Assembly: GCA_023159155.1 (NCBI GenBank)
Contig: JAJNNX010000045.1
Location: 310,001-374,000, forward strand
Direction of reading: 5' to 3'
Length of the DNA: 64,000 nt
From: Ustulina deusta
Taxonomy: Eukaryota > Ascomycota > Sordariomycetes > Xylariales > Xylariaceae
In this document: one piece after another, positions 11,036-22,800 of the stretch
Layout of the letters: every line of letters begins with the position of its first letter
Position numbering within the stretch: the first letter of the stretch is position 1
Translations under genes and position numbers: made by a program
The notes under the pieces: model-generated
The model's database searches: none
What the model was told of the DNA's origin: nothing
Seen by the model: only the letters and a program-made list of their open reading frames with translations

Positions 11036-13315
11036 GTTTGCGTGGTGATGTGTTGTTTGTTTTGTCCGTCGAGCCGGCTTTCTGCGCTGCAGGACATTGT
11101 GCAGTAGTGGGAGCTTTGTTAATGACTAGACTAGCCAATGACGTTTGGGTCTCTCCTCTCCGTCAGCCCCACTCAAATATTAGCCAGAAAGTTGCTATTT
11201 ATCGACAGGTTGAATAGGTAACTATAGATAAAATAGGAAGATAAAAACTTGTTAATTTTAAAGATGATATTGTGTAATTATGAAATTGATGCATAAACTG
11301 AGATCCGAAGTCGCGTCATGCGTTATTATTAATTTTGTAGGCTAACGAAGAGCTGTCAGTTGTTATACATAAGGTCGGCAGTGTACACAGAAAGGGAAGG
11401 GGAACAATAAAACGAATATAGTACTAGTCGGACAGCTTTGGTATCTTTTTACCTGGGAATACTTTACTTACTTACTACTAGGTAGTTTATATTCAGTCTA
11501 AACCCGATCCTCGAGTCATCCAACTCTGATAGAACTTCCATTTTTGATACTCTTGTTTTCTCATAATTATGCTCTCCAATTGTGTCTTTGCATCGCCCCC
11601 TATAGAAAACATTTGTTAGCAGATGCCACTTATTAGACCAGCTATCTTATTATGACATATCCAGCCAAACCCTGACAACCTGATAGATTGTCGCCTGATT
11701 CTACACTGTGCCGGTTTGGTTGTTGCATGTCCATAACGATCATTTCATAATTAAAGTGAACAGACCTCTTCTCACATTCCTTACTTGTCCTTCCAGTTAG
11801 TGTATTACCTTGGTGATATGACAATCACCAGCGAAGAAGATGTCTAAGTAGAGCCCATGTGCGGTGCCATTACTCCCAGAGTTGTAACAAAGGTTATTTC
11901 CTACACCTAGGAGAGCAGAGGTGATGCTGAAGTGGAGTGGGATGAATATAAGTGGCTTGGAAAAGGGGTATATAGCCACAAAGTGGCTATTCAAGCCGAG
12001 TGTATAGTGAACACCATCAATCTGGCCGATCTCTCTGTCTTGGAACAGCACGGCATACTCTCTTAGCTAGTTATCCGCGTTCAATTTATTTGTGTTCCGT
12101 TATGATTGTCGAGTTCCCCAATTCAAAAGTCACGTAATTGTACTAGGAAGTGCAGGCCTACCCTACCTCCTTGTATAAGGGCGAGGTGAGTATATCTTCC
12201 TGAGCCTACTCACATTGTCCACTTCAATTCATACCATATGTAGGCCTACCGACTCTAGCTTTATTTTGAATGTCGGCTGGAGTATAATCTTTAGTTGCTG
12301 TTTAAATCCTTCCTGTCGGAACTTTAGACGAACACCAAGTCTGCGTCAAGTGCAAGAGTGACTCCCAAGAAAATTGGGTTAAGGCATACATATATCGCAT
12401 TAAATACCTTAATATTAGTAGGTAAAACAATCAATTTGCACCACCAGTTGTTTGTTTCACTTAACTGTATTTATCCAAGTTACGACGTTTGCGGTACACA
12501 TAGTCGCGGTCAACCTTTTACTGCCATCTACGAGTAGCCTGCAAAGAGGTGTTCCACATGAATATCGATATCAGTGACCCATGAGATAGAAACCTAGGAG
12601 TCCTGTAAGGTAGGTCCCGGGTGTTGACCTCCTACTCGGGAGAAGTTGGTCTGCCTCACTCGTGAACTCCACACACTCTTCCAAGTGTTGGACACTGTTG
12701 GAAGATTACAAGGTGATTTAGGGGAGCATTATGATGATACGTAAAGGGCGAATTAGTTTATCCTTAAGCTACCACCTTACAAGCACTGGTCATATATTCG
12801 TAAGGAGCACTTAGAAATTATCTGACATAAGTCTGGCGCTGATGAGACCCCCTAATCTCAAATGAAAAACTCGCTAACGAGCTCGTGGTGCTGTTGTCGC
12901 ATTGAGGAGGCCTCATCATAGCTTCAAGGTTGTGTGGCAGCGCCAATAAAAGCTCAGCCCTGCTGCGCCACTACCGCTCGGAATATTCCGCACTTAATCC
13001 CTCCCTTTGTCTTTAGCGCGCCTACATATAGACTGGCGGTGCAAGACTTCTAATCTGCCAATCTGGGATAGTACAGCCGTTAACGGCAAGGGTATAGCCG
13101 ACTGAGTGGGGATCGAGCTGACGGAGAATATTGCACGGTGATTTAGGTGGGCTACCCGATCTGAGCATCAGCTCTAGGCTGCCGTATTCTCAACCATCTA
13201 AAGACCGCGAGGGCCGTTAGTTGTGAAGATTTCGAGGCTGGCAGAGATTTCTAGGTGTCCCAAGACTTTATAGTTCTCATTCAGTATTAGCCATAGAATC
13301 GTGTCACGCCAAGAC
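11036..13315. other. AT-richer intergenic stretch
   Basis: About 2.3 kb with noticeably more A/T than the flanking genes. The longest openings, 11642-11824 and 11797-12051 on the minus strand, have no recognisable features. I see no terminal inverted repeats or transposase remnant. It could be an old RIP-affected transposon relic, but that cannot be shown by eye. Confidence 0.4.
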
Positions 13316-14517
13316 ATGGTCCAGCAAAGCGGTATCATATCCGAGAAAGCGGCGCAAGCCGCAAGACCAATCCATCGCCCGGAGAGTCATGATGAGGCCG
13401 GACCGAGCAATTCGAGACCCGAGGAGCTTCCTGGGGTCGAACCAAAGCCAACCGCAGTTTTGGCACGCCCACATCAACCACCGCCTTACTCCGGTCCTTC
13501 AAGCAGCTCTGTAGATCCGCGGCGTCCGGCAGTGCCAAGAGGTCCCCAATATTATCCTGGGCTTCCAGTCTTAGACTACCGGCAGTACTCACCTCAGATG
13601 TTCGAGCTGTCTGCCGACAGCACCGCCATCTCCAGCAATGCAACCTATCTGTCCGAAAACGCCAAGGCTTTATCATCACTTCTACGAAACCTGGCTACTG
13701 TACCCCCCAAGCCCCAGATTCTCATTCATGGTTCTCGAGGTAGGAGAGTCGACTTCAGCGTACGGCTCAACCTCATGAGTCTCCTGGTCCCTGATAACCC
13801 CGATGATCGAATGGACTATCTGCGTTGTGTGGCTAAAGACGAGATGGCGTACCGCGGAGGCAACGAGCCAACGCTGAAACCTGAGCTCGGAGCCGTGGAA
13901 GACGGTCTCGAGGCATGGTGCGAACAATATGTCAAAGACCAGTCATCCGTCAAGGTGTTTACTCTAGAGCGAGTGGTGGCGAACCTTGATCACAACTGGA
14001 TTGAGGGCCAAATTCGCAGCTTAATTGCTTCCATCAGCTACAAGGGGCTCGTCACGGTGCAATTCCCGGTGACGCACGCAAGAGTGACGATCCAAAACCC
14101 CCACAAGGTCAACAAATTCTTCACGAGCGTCACGACGCTCTTCTCCGGCAAAGCCAAGTATGAAGTTGTTAAAGCAGTATGGCCGTTTGCGAATGCAAAG
14201 AACGGCGAGCACGGTCGAAAATGCATCGTCCAGAGTGAAAAGGTTTGGTGGGAAGAATGGAGGGACCCGAGTAAGTGCATATTTTTCTTGGACTTATTAC
14301 TGCTTCCGCGAGGATTCGTCCTCCTGCATTTGGCGTGTTCAAGTGCAGACGCAACGACAATTGATGCACTGGGACCTGCTGACTTGGGTTCGCAGTCAAG
14401 TACACAATCATACAGAAACGGAAAGGTTGGATAACAAATGAAGATAAGTTGGAGTGCATCATGGAAAGTAAAGGGAGGGGAGCACCATTGGTGGACTGGG
14501 GTCCAGAAGAGGAATAG
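13316..14517 (+). CDS. Conserved fungal hypothetical protein
   Basis: Two exons, 13316-14270 and 14396-14517, give 358 aa. The intron of 125 nt has a GTAAGT donor and a split Ile codon. The first ATG in the frame is at 13316; the frame opens a little earlier, at a GTG at 13301, which I do not use. Residues 1-100 are Pro/Ser/Arg-rich and disordered. From about residue 105 there is a folded-looking region with a motif EHGRKCIVQSEKVWWEEWRD and, in the last exon, KRKGWITNEDKLECIM and a terminal WGPEEE. The reading frame is intact and the splice restores a conserved-looking end, so it appears functional. I recognise no catalytic motif and assign no function. There is no signal peptide or membrane helix. 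Confidence 0.72.
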
Positions 14518-16071
14518 TAATACGCGAATCGATACCATTGCCAGCTGGAAATTCCCACTTCCCCGACTTTTCGTCGAGGTTATGCGAGCCAGAAGAAAGA
14601 GGATTGTTAAGGGGCTTAGCTTACCCTGGACCCCGTGCTTCTGGACTGGGGTTATAATGCACCATGCCAGTGATAACACTGTTGGGGCATCAGTATGAGT
14701 GAGGCACAACTCGTCGACACTTCAAAATGAACTCTCTCATCACTACCACCACCCCGGCTATCCTAACCTGATAACGGTACTTATGGTAGTCGTAACACTT
14801 AGCCACATCCAGCCTAGATGCGTGTCTGGCCTGGTGCGGTCGTGAGTAAACACAGGACTATCTCTATACAGACTTTCCTTCATGCTATAATACTATATCA
14901 GATATCTCCGCTTGTTCTACAGTCCGTATCAACACGAGTGTCCCGGCGGTAGAACCCATCTTCACTTCTGAGGGCCACGCTGTTATTCTCCTTCGAGCTC
15001 TCGCGCGTGTGCTTCCTTCCTCTACTATGTCTGTGGCCCGGGAGCCAGAATGTCGCGGACAATCCACAGACAGACCCTGTAATTTGCTAGCAAGTTTCGA
15101 TATACATCTCGATATGAACCGTCTCGACGTCTAGAATGACGCGCAAGTTACCCCAGAGCACTTGATACATTGAAGGTCAGTGATTGATATTCTAGGCAAA
15201 CGATGCAACAGCCTTGGAAGGACGGAAAACCACTAACATGGAATTATACCTAGAAGAAGATTTTACCCTTGACGTTGGGAAGAGAACGATTCCCGACATT
15301 ACTCACGAATTCTGTGATTAACTAGATTGATGCTTCGATATTGTCGTGTGAGAAGCCGTCTCCCTAATTGAGGAATTTGATGCGACTGACCGAGATGTCG
15401 CAAGCGCTAGGAAAGTATCGGCGAATCCAATGCCGTACGTACTACCATAGAAGTAGAAACTTGCAAGAAACTAAGACTGAAGATGAATAATGGATGAGAG
15501 GGTGAAGAGAGGGTAGAGGTGAGGGTTAGGATAGCTAAGACCAACAGAATTGATGGCGGCGGCTGAAGAAGAAAAAGAAGAGACGAAAGAACAAGTGTGT
15601 ACTGCCAAATCATTATAGGAACGGACGATTCTCGTACAGGCTGTCACGCGTAAATTGGCGCGAATGGCTTCCTGCAATGAGATTTCTGATAACCCGAATA
15701 TATCATCAAGTCTGCCCACAAGAGATATTTTCTGCATGTTGGAAAGGTCAAACAGCCACGCTAGTAGCTATAGCCAGTACCTTTTATCATCAAAACTCAG
15801 GGACGTCGATACATCGAGTCATTAGAAACTTAGTTTGTATGCCTAAGTTAGTAAGCATAGCTACCTAGATTTGTATGTAAGGCTAGGTCTATATGGCTAG
15901 GGGGGGTGGCTTATAGGTGATAAAAACGAAGGCTTCCTTGGGTGAAGAGGCCTCTAGTTTATATATGTGAAAGAAAAGTTAAATGTACTATAATATTGAA
16001 GTCATTTGAATTGTTTCCTTTAATATATAGAGCCTTTTTTTAACCACTCCCGAGGGTGAGTGGTCTCTTCA
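14518..16071. other. Intergenic between the hypothetical gene and the P450 pseudogene
   Basis: About 1.5 kb. Only short overlapping frames (the longest is 88 aa) without protein-like composition. The last 250 nt before the P450 relic are AT-rich with poly-A/T runs. Confidence 0.45.
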
Positions 16072-17354
16072 TCACTTCCTAACCTGAAGCCTGACCTGGA
16101 GATCACTCCTGACTTCCACATCCACCAAGCCAATGGAGGGTTTTCCTTCTGCAGGTGCTGGAAAGGGTTGCTCGGGTGGGTCGAGAGTGATATCAAACCG
16201 CTTGAGAGCCATCGCCACAAAAGCTAACGTGGTTCTCTTGGCTAGATTACGCCCGGGACACATTGTCGCGCACCCACCGAAAGGCCGGAAGCTTGGGTGT
16301 CTTAAAAGTGCTGGATTTCTTATGAACCGTTCAAGGTCAAATTCGTGGGCGTTTGATCCAAACGCGTCCTGACTGAAATGCAGTTGCCTCTGTGGCATTA
16401 TCAGACGATTACCCTTCCGTAAAGTCTTACCCCCGAGCTCAACGTCACAAGTAAGGAAGCGAACCGACGCTGCAAATGCAGTCAGTCGAATAGTCTCGTC
16501 CCAGACGCTTTTCAATCGTGGGCACAACGCGACGTCAATAAGGCAGGACACGTCAACATCGTCCCCATTGAAGGCTTTGGCAGTTTCCTTCCGGACAATT
16601 TCGAGAAGGTCTGGGTGGAAGAAGTGTACCAGCCCTGGTTGGCAATGGCTTTGGTGTCCATACGAAGCTTGATCGGCTCGGTTGATGACGTTAGGAGCCG
16701 TTCCAGCCGTTTCCCTGGCGAGAGTTGTTCTAGCTGATCGTCTCTGCATAGTTTCACCAGATGCTTATCGGGGATATTCCGAGTGCCGTCTTTGTCGGCA
16801 TGGTTACCTTTGAAAGCTTTCTCAATACCGTCTTGAGAAACCCCAATCATCCGCATGACTTCAATGGAAAAAAATTTCATACGACAAAGAACCATTGTCT
16901 ATTTTATATGTCGCCGCAACATCCTCTGCCTTGGTAATGATATACCAAGTCTGGCCAGCGACAGTGAGTGCGAAGGGCTCTCTGGAATTCCCAAAATGGG
17001 TTCTGCAGGGTATGCCAATAATAAAAGTACCGCTGAGATCAAGAAGCATTTAATAAGAGCGGTTACTTTGCTGTAGTCAATAGCTGACTTGAATTATTGA
17101 AAAAAGATCGCAAATGCCCTGGTTGCGCTTGATGAGCTTGTCCCGTTGTAATACAGCTTGGCCGACCGAGCGGCCAACCCGTGGGAATTGAACGTATCAA
17201 TGTATGGGACCCAATATGGATATTCTTTAGGCTCATTTGGGTACAACACTGGATGGATCGTGAACGTGTAGAATCGCCAAATGAGGAGCGAAAGTCCTAT
17301 GCTCTCCGCCGAAGCAAGACGGCAATCGCTGGCGAGCAAAGCCAAAATAGCCAT
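16072..17354 (-). pseudogene. Cytochrome P450 relic (frameshift and internal deletion)
   Basis: Remnant of a membrane-anchored haem monooxygenase. Exon 17354-17155 encodes an N-terminal hydrophobic anchor and the Pro/Tyr-rich hinge (EYPYWVPYI). A phase-consistent GTATTA...CTGCAG intron joins it to a segment starting at 17002 with FGNSREPFALTVAG. In an A7 run (plus-strand 16868-16874) the frame breaks; one base fewer restores it. It then continues to about 16640, where it must shift again into the C-terminal frame. That part carries the K-helix ExxR (ETIR) and the haem loop FGGCATMCPG, which resembles CYP7/CYP8-type fungal P450s. Roughly 130-150 residues, including the I-helix oxygen-binding motif, are missing between the two parts. 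Summed length is about 390 codons against the usual 480-540. Two independent lesions argue for a pseudogene; the A7 break alone could be a sequencing error. Confidence 0.8.
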
Positions 17355-17646
17355 TGAAACAGAAGATGTAAAGAATTATTCAATAGACTAGATATATACT
17401 ACACTTTCAAAGCGTTAAAACCTATAGTCTTTAAGTGAAAATTGTAACAGTATTAAATACAAAGCGAAACTACTGTATTAATTGGGTTATATAGGGGGCT
17501 GCCAAGCATGTATCCGTATTATATCTGCTGTCCAATATTGGGTTAGTTGTAAGACTACCTTAGACAAGTACTTTATACTGCCGCTTTATTTTATTTTTCT
17601 CATATTCTAGGGCCGTGTCTGAACACTTGTATCCACAACTTTCTCC
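17355..17646. other. AT-rich spacer
   Basis: 292 nt upstream of the P450 relic, strongly A/T-rich, between it and the 3' end of the DUF6546 gene. No gene seen. Confidence 0.5.
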
Positions 17647-19131
17647 TCAGGAAGTAGGGGGCCAGCGACCGATAGCATGTTTCCCACTATCACCTAGCCA
17701 TTCCGTCCACAGCGCCCTCACGTCTTTGGGCACCTCCCATTCCGTCGCAATCCCAACCCAAGCCTGCCATCTCCTTGTGGTTTTCTCCTCATCGGAGTCC
17801 CGTTCCCAATCGGGCCTGTCATCGAAAGCGCAACCGCCTTCGGCGCATTTAAGCACTACCCCGACCGGTTCACCGTACCCAGGACCGATATCCAAAGTGC
17901 CCGTCCGAAGCTGTGGCATCCTGAGCACGGCATCCGCCATGTCCCGCACTAGCGCGTTGAAGAGATCCGGATCCGGCCGAGAACGCCAGGCGTGAGAAGG
18001 CCGGACCCCATTAGCAACCGCGTCCCGATCCACATTGTCGTCCGAGTCCGATGCTTCGTCATCGTCATCTTCATCGTCATCTTCATCGTCGGACCCCGCG
18101 CCCGCCAAGCCTGGCTCCACCGCGGCCGGATCTCCCGTGTAATACCATTTGCCGCTCGGCGTAATGATGTCTGCCTGGACGCTAAAATTCCGTAAGGTAG
18201 GCCATGTCGACGAGTCAAGATTGGTCGTGCGGCGACTCCGAAAGAGGTCCGGTGAGACGAGGGCACCGGAGAGGACCAGGTCAGTCAGTGGAGCAGTGTG
18301 TGACCGCCTCCTCAGAGCATCATTCAAGGCGTCAAAGCCATCATCCTCAAGATCACCATAGTCAAAGCTGTGGTTGTAGACGTCTGTGGTGGTTTTCCGA
18401 TGTATGGAAAGGTGTGTGAGCTTTGGGAGGTTGAGCGCCGTCAGGCCAGTGGCCAGTGCGAGGCGATGATCCTTGCGCATCTGCCTCCGCTTGTTTACCG
18501 GGTCGAGAACTTCCAATTCCAACTTTTCCAGGTGCGGCAAAGTGCCTGCAAGCTGGCACATGGCTGTTGGATGTAGTGCACGGCCGGGACTAGCCGCGAT
18601 GTAAAGTGACGCGACGCATTGCACGGCAGGTAGCGCTACAGCATCGAGCATCAGATATCGCCGGGCAGAGCTTGAATTCAAGATATCGAAGTCTAAATCT
18701 ATAGGCCCCTGGGATGTGTCGATGTCCCATTGCACGGCGACCCGCAGCGTGAGTTTTGCACCAACGTCATTGTCCCAGTCTTTCAGCACATTGAGGAGCT
18801 TTAGAACGCTGTTTTTCAAGGCGGCCTGGTTCTGAGCGAAGTCATGGCGGGAATCCCCGTGCGTCGCAAGCGAGACGTTATATTCAAGGTGACGCAGCAG
18901 CGCGCGCCGGCGGGATACAGCGAAGATTGCGGCGAATGTGGCAAGCTCAGTGTCTCTCAGCTTGATCGATGAAAATGTCCAGGGCTCAACGGCACTCTGC
19001 CATCTGCGTGAAAGGACCGCGTAGGGAGCGCAAGAGATGCGCTCCGCACCTGGTATGGGGAATGGAGTCCGCGGTACGGTGCAGAGGCGTGCGGCAACGA
19101 GAGCCATTACCTCGGGGCTGAGACTATCCAT
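17647..19131 (-). CDS. DUF6546 / F-box-like protein
   Basis: Intronless frame of 494 aa starting at an ATG followed by LSPEVMALVAARL, a short F-box-like helix pair. After it comes the SRRWQSAVEPWTFSSIKL stretch typical of large lineage-expanded fungal families annotated DUF6546. The body has leucine-spaced segments (LPHLEKLELEVL, LPKLTHLSIHRK, PLTDLVLSGALV) reminiscent of irregular leucine-rich repeats. Around residues 345-370 sits an Asp/Glu run encoded by a GAT/GAA microsatellite. Such proteins are presumed substrate adaptors of SCF-type ubiquitin ligases, but this is inference: the F-box is weak and no partner is visible. No signal peptide or membrane segment. The next gene on the left is the P450 relic, on the same strand. 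Confidence 0.75.
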   Translation of the reverse strand: MDSLSPEVMALVAARLCTVPRTPFPIPGAERISCAPYAVLSRRWQSAVEPWTFSSIKLRDTELATFAAIFAVSRRRALLRHLEYNVSLATHGDSRHDFAQNQAALKNSVLKLLNVLKDWDNDVGAKLTLRVAVQWDIDTSQGPIDLDFDILNSSSARRYLMLDAVALPAVQCVASLYIAASPGRALHPTAMCQLAGTLPHLEKLELEVLDPVNKRRQMRKDHRLALATGLTALNLPKLTHLSIHRKTTTDVYNHSFDYGDLEDDGFDALNDALRRRSHTAPLTDLVLSGALVSPDLFRSRRTTNLDSSTWPTLRNFSVQADIITPSGKWYYTGDPAAVEPGLAGAGSDDEDDDEDDDDEASDSDDNVDRDAVANGVRPSHAWRSRPDPDLFNALVRDMADAVLRMPQLRTGTLDIGPGYGEPVGVVLKCAEGGCAFDDRPDWERDSDEEKTTRRWQAWVGIATEWEVPKDVRALWTEWLGDSGKHAIGRWPPTS

Positions 19132-19835
19132 ATCGTGTGTCTATGCCCCGTACTAACGAGTCTAAAGCATGCAATTGAATAAATAAATTAGCGAACGAGT
19201 GAATGAATGGCTGGGCGGCGACTTGTTGGTGAGACAAAAAAGAAGCGGAATAGTAAGTGACGTATGGTGGGGTGAGTGAGTGAAGGATCGAGGTTGAGGA
19301 CATTCACAAGATACCTTATAGCTGCATGCTGAGATTATATACTTAGTGAGCGGTAGGTACTTAGGTACCTACTCCTTTATGCATATTTCGTTTCAGCCGC
19401 ACACGAAACACCCTCCCTTCCAACCCAGAATCGAATGCTACCTAGGTAATCACCTACCTATATGCCACTTACTACCACAGCTTGATCCCAACGGCGAGCA
19501 GCCCGCATCACGCAGTAAATACGGTCGCCTTATCCCAGCGTTAGAGCTGGTGATAGCCTTGAAGCTTTTCCCGAGAATTGCGGTCTAATTTCTATTGCTT
19601 AACGTTTTACGATACGAACCCCTCCCATGATGATGCGACAGATATCATTCATTGCCTTGTCACATCCTATAGTCCTACGAGATAAGATTGGGCCTTCAGG
19701 TGCCCCAGAGAGACGTCCCGTTCCTCCTCGGATACAGGTAACTACAGAGACATCTTATCCAACCGCCTGAAAAAGGGGAGCACATGTCCTTGAAAAGGGT
19801 CCAAACCAGAACGCACCACTCGACAATCCGAGTCC
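19132..19835. other. Intergenic: upstream of the DUF6546 gene and 3' side of the chitinase gene
   Basis: About 700 nt containing a TAGGTA-type cluster (about 19345-19470). The opening 19346-19588 runs through that cluster and looks non-coding. Confidence 0.5.
19345..19470. repeat. TAGGTA/ACCTA motif cluster
   Basis: Includes GGTAGGTACTTAGGTACCTAC and later CTACCTAGGTAATCACCTACC-type units. Same motif family as the clusters at 1.3, 8.2, 31.7, 44.2 and 61.3 kb. Confidence 0.55.
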
Positions 19836-22800
19836 CTAAAATGGATTGGCGAATAGCTGGCCAGCCGTAATTGTGTTGACCTCATTCTGGAGATTCGTAA
19901 TCTTCGTCGCCAAGGTCTGTCTTGAGGCTGTAAGCTGCTCGCCCTGCTGCGGCAGCCAGACTGCCAGACTCCCGCTCCACAGATTGAGGTAAGCCTCGAA
20001 TTTACCGATCACCTCGTTCGTATAGTCACGCATAAACTGCAGCCACAGTGCATTTAAACCCTGCACCGTGTAGGGTGTTCCCGAGTTGGCCCAGTTACGT
20101 TGCAGAGCTGCCTCGACCGCCGCGAATTGTGTCGCTACACGATGCCCTTGAGCATCGTAATTTGTCTGAATGTCCGCATTTGCCATGTATTTTACGGCAA
20201 GGATAGCGTCTTTGACAGCCTTCACCAGCCTTGACGCGTCGTCTTCGTTCATCAGCCACCCTTTCAGCTTGTCCACATCGTTGACAGCGACGCCGGTCTT
20301 GAAAGCCTGATGGTCCGTTGTCAGCCGTTATATAAGACAAGAAAAAGTGAAATAGTGAGTCGCCCAACTTACCCGAGCTTTGGCTTGGTTGATCTCGGCC
20401 TCCGTTCTGACCATCTCGGCGCCGTGGGCGGAGTTGGAAGGGTAGGCCGAGGCCACGACGTCCCACGCTCTCACACCATTCACATAACCACGTTGACCAG
20501 CCCAGAAGTTCAGGAAGAACTTGCAGTAGCTACCAAATCGCCCGGTTGGGTCCGCCCTGTTTTCGATGTATCGGGACGCGAACTGTTGTATCATTTGACG
20601 CTAGGTGACTAAGGTTAGTACGGCTGCGTCTGAACTGCCAAAAGACCACCAGGATACTTACTTCCAGGATATGCTCAGCAATATACTTGTGCCCAGGTGC
20701 CTCTTGATTCTGAATATCGAAGCCGAAATTGTTACAGTCAGTCCAATCGTCGCAATCGTAGATTGTGCTGCCTTCGGGGTATGGCGGAGTCGAGTATTGC
20801 ATCTTAGCGTCGCCTACGCATATATCATAGAACTCTGACCCACCCCTCTTCTCAATAAAATGTTGCTCTCCGTGGGACGTCCGGTTGAGAAGTAGAACGT
20901 CCAAGGGATCGCCATCTTCGTCTACAAGAAGGCTGGTGTCACTCCTAGAGAGAAGCTCGGTTACGTCCGAGATATCCGAGACATCTCTTTTCAACTGCCC
21001 ATTAAATAGAGGGTCGTTGAGTTGGTCATCGTCGTATCCGCGGATATCATTGCACTTCTGGGAGTTTCCCCCATCCGTCATCGGACATAATTTCCCGAGG
21101 CCGGGTAGGTGAAAGAAGGGTCCGTAGGTCGCCCCCCGCTTCTGGAGTGCGCCTGAGGTGGCATCTCCGGCATAGCCCGATTCGATGGACGGATACGGCC
21201 AAAAACTACTGTCCTCAATCTCTCTCCTAGATGAAGAAGATCCGCCGACGCAGACCCAGTCAGATCCATCTCCAGGAATCAGATTCTTATCGATGGGGAA
21301 GAAGTCGAAAGACTTAGGATTCCAATGAAACGCATCAGGTGCCGTAGCTCGCGCCGTTAGAACTGCTCCGGCATCGACTCCGTACTTGAAGGGGCAGGTA
21401 TCTGAATCCTGGCCTACGATATTGGCTTGGGCTCGGAGGCGGACATAGCCACTTGCGACGAGCTCAGCGGTGCACTTCCCGATATTCCACCTCTTGTCGA
21501 ACTCGATACCAAAACTAAGAGTGGGCTTCAAGTACGCAGTCATCTGTCCCTGTGCCACGACGCTGGCGTTAAATGTCGGCTTTTTGAGACCGTCGAGGTT
21601 AAAGTCGCGTTGTGGTGTGGAAAGAGACTTTGGATCAAAGTCTCCGTTCGCATCGGGATATGTCTGCCGCATATCCCAGCTGGCAATGTCAACCTTGGTT
21701 TCAAAGTGCCCAGCAAGTTGAACGTCGGCCGTAGCTCGCGCATTTAACACGAACTTGGGCCCGACTGTCAGGAGCTTGGGGACCGAGAAGGAAGCGCCGG
21801 GAAATGGTAAGGTGGCAAGGGCGAAGTCTTTACTGTCAAACGAAGCTTTAGCTAAAGCGTCGATGGTAAAGATAGCTGATATCTCCCCCTTGGTTTTGAG
21901 GAAAAGGTAGGAGTTAGAGAGGTCTAGACTTGGGCCAAGCTTGGTCATGATGGTCATGCCGAATGACGACGAGACCTGAATCCTGGCTGTGGCTTTGGCA
22001 TTGATACTGGCCGAGAGAGTGGTCTGGGCATTTGGCTTGCAACTCCATCTGTCGTCGAGAATGACCGCTGTCACCGAATCGTCATAATCGTGGGTAAAAG
22101 TCGGCTTAATGTTGACATTCAGGAGCCCTTTAAGCCAGGAGATAACGTCTGAGCCAAACTGTAGTTCTGGGTCAGCAGACGATATACGCATAGTGAAGGC
22201 CCCGAGACGAGAGGAATCAGTGGGCTTACCCATCGCTTATGTAGCTCCTCGGTAGTAAGTCCTCCGAAATGCAAATCATCGCGCCACTCTTCCTCCAACC
22301 ATCTTTTATGATTACCGCCCATCTCTTCTAACGAGCGCTTCTTCTTCTTTTCGCCAGCCTTATTAACGACATTATCCCAGTATCCCTGATGGAGGATTAG
22401 CGACTTAGACAAACATTTAAGGCGGTCATAGAACTCCTTTGTCTTACATTTTCGTTACTGTAGTCGATTCTGACTTGAGTGTCCCCAAGATCTCTTGGAA
22501 CACGCATCCAGTCGTAATCGAATGTCAGGTCATACACAACAGGGAAGGCACCCGCCATCCGTTTGCGTATGTGATGAGGCATGGTCTGGTTCTTAGACAC
22601 CTCCATTGAGACAGCGACGGCGTATTTGGCTGGCCCACATCCTTTCCCTTTGGGCATTTCAAGTATTGTTCCTGGAACGCCATGGCCGAGGCCAATCTTA
22701 TAGCAGTTGCTGTTCTCAGACATGTCTGTGCAGACCATTTGGACCGTCTGTGCTTCTTCACTTATGCTATCGTGGCAATTGAACAACTCCCAATGCGAGC

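Noticed and set aside
13301..13315. Earlier GTG start of the hypothetical gene
   Set aside because: Eukaryotic genes rarely start at GTG; the ATG at 13316 is in the same frame.
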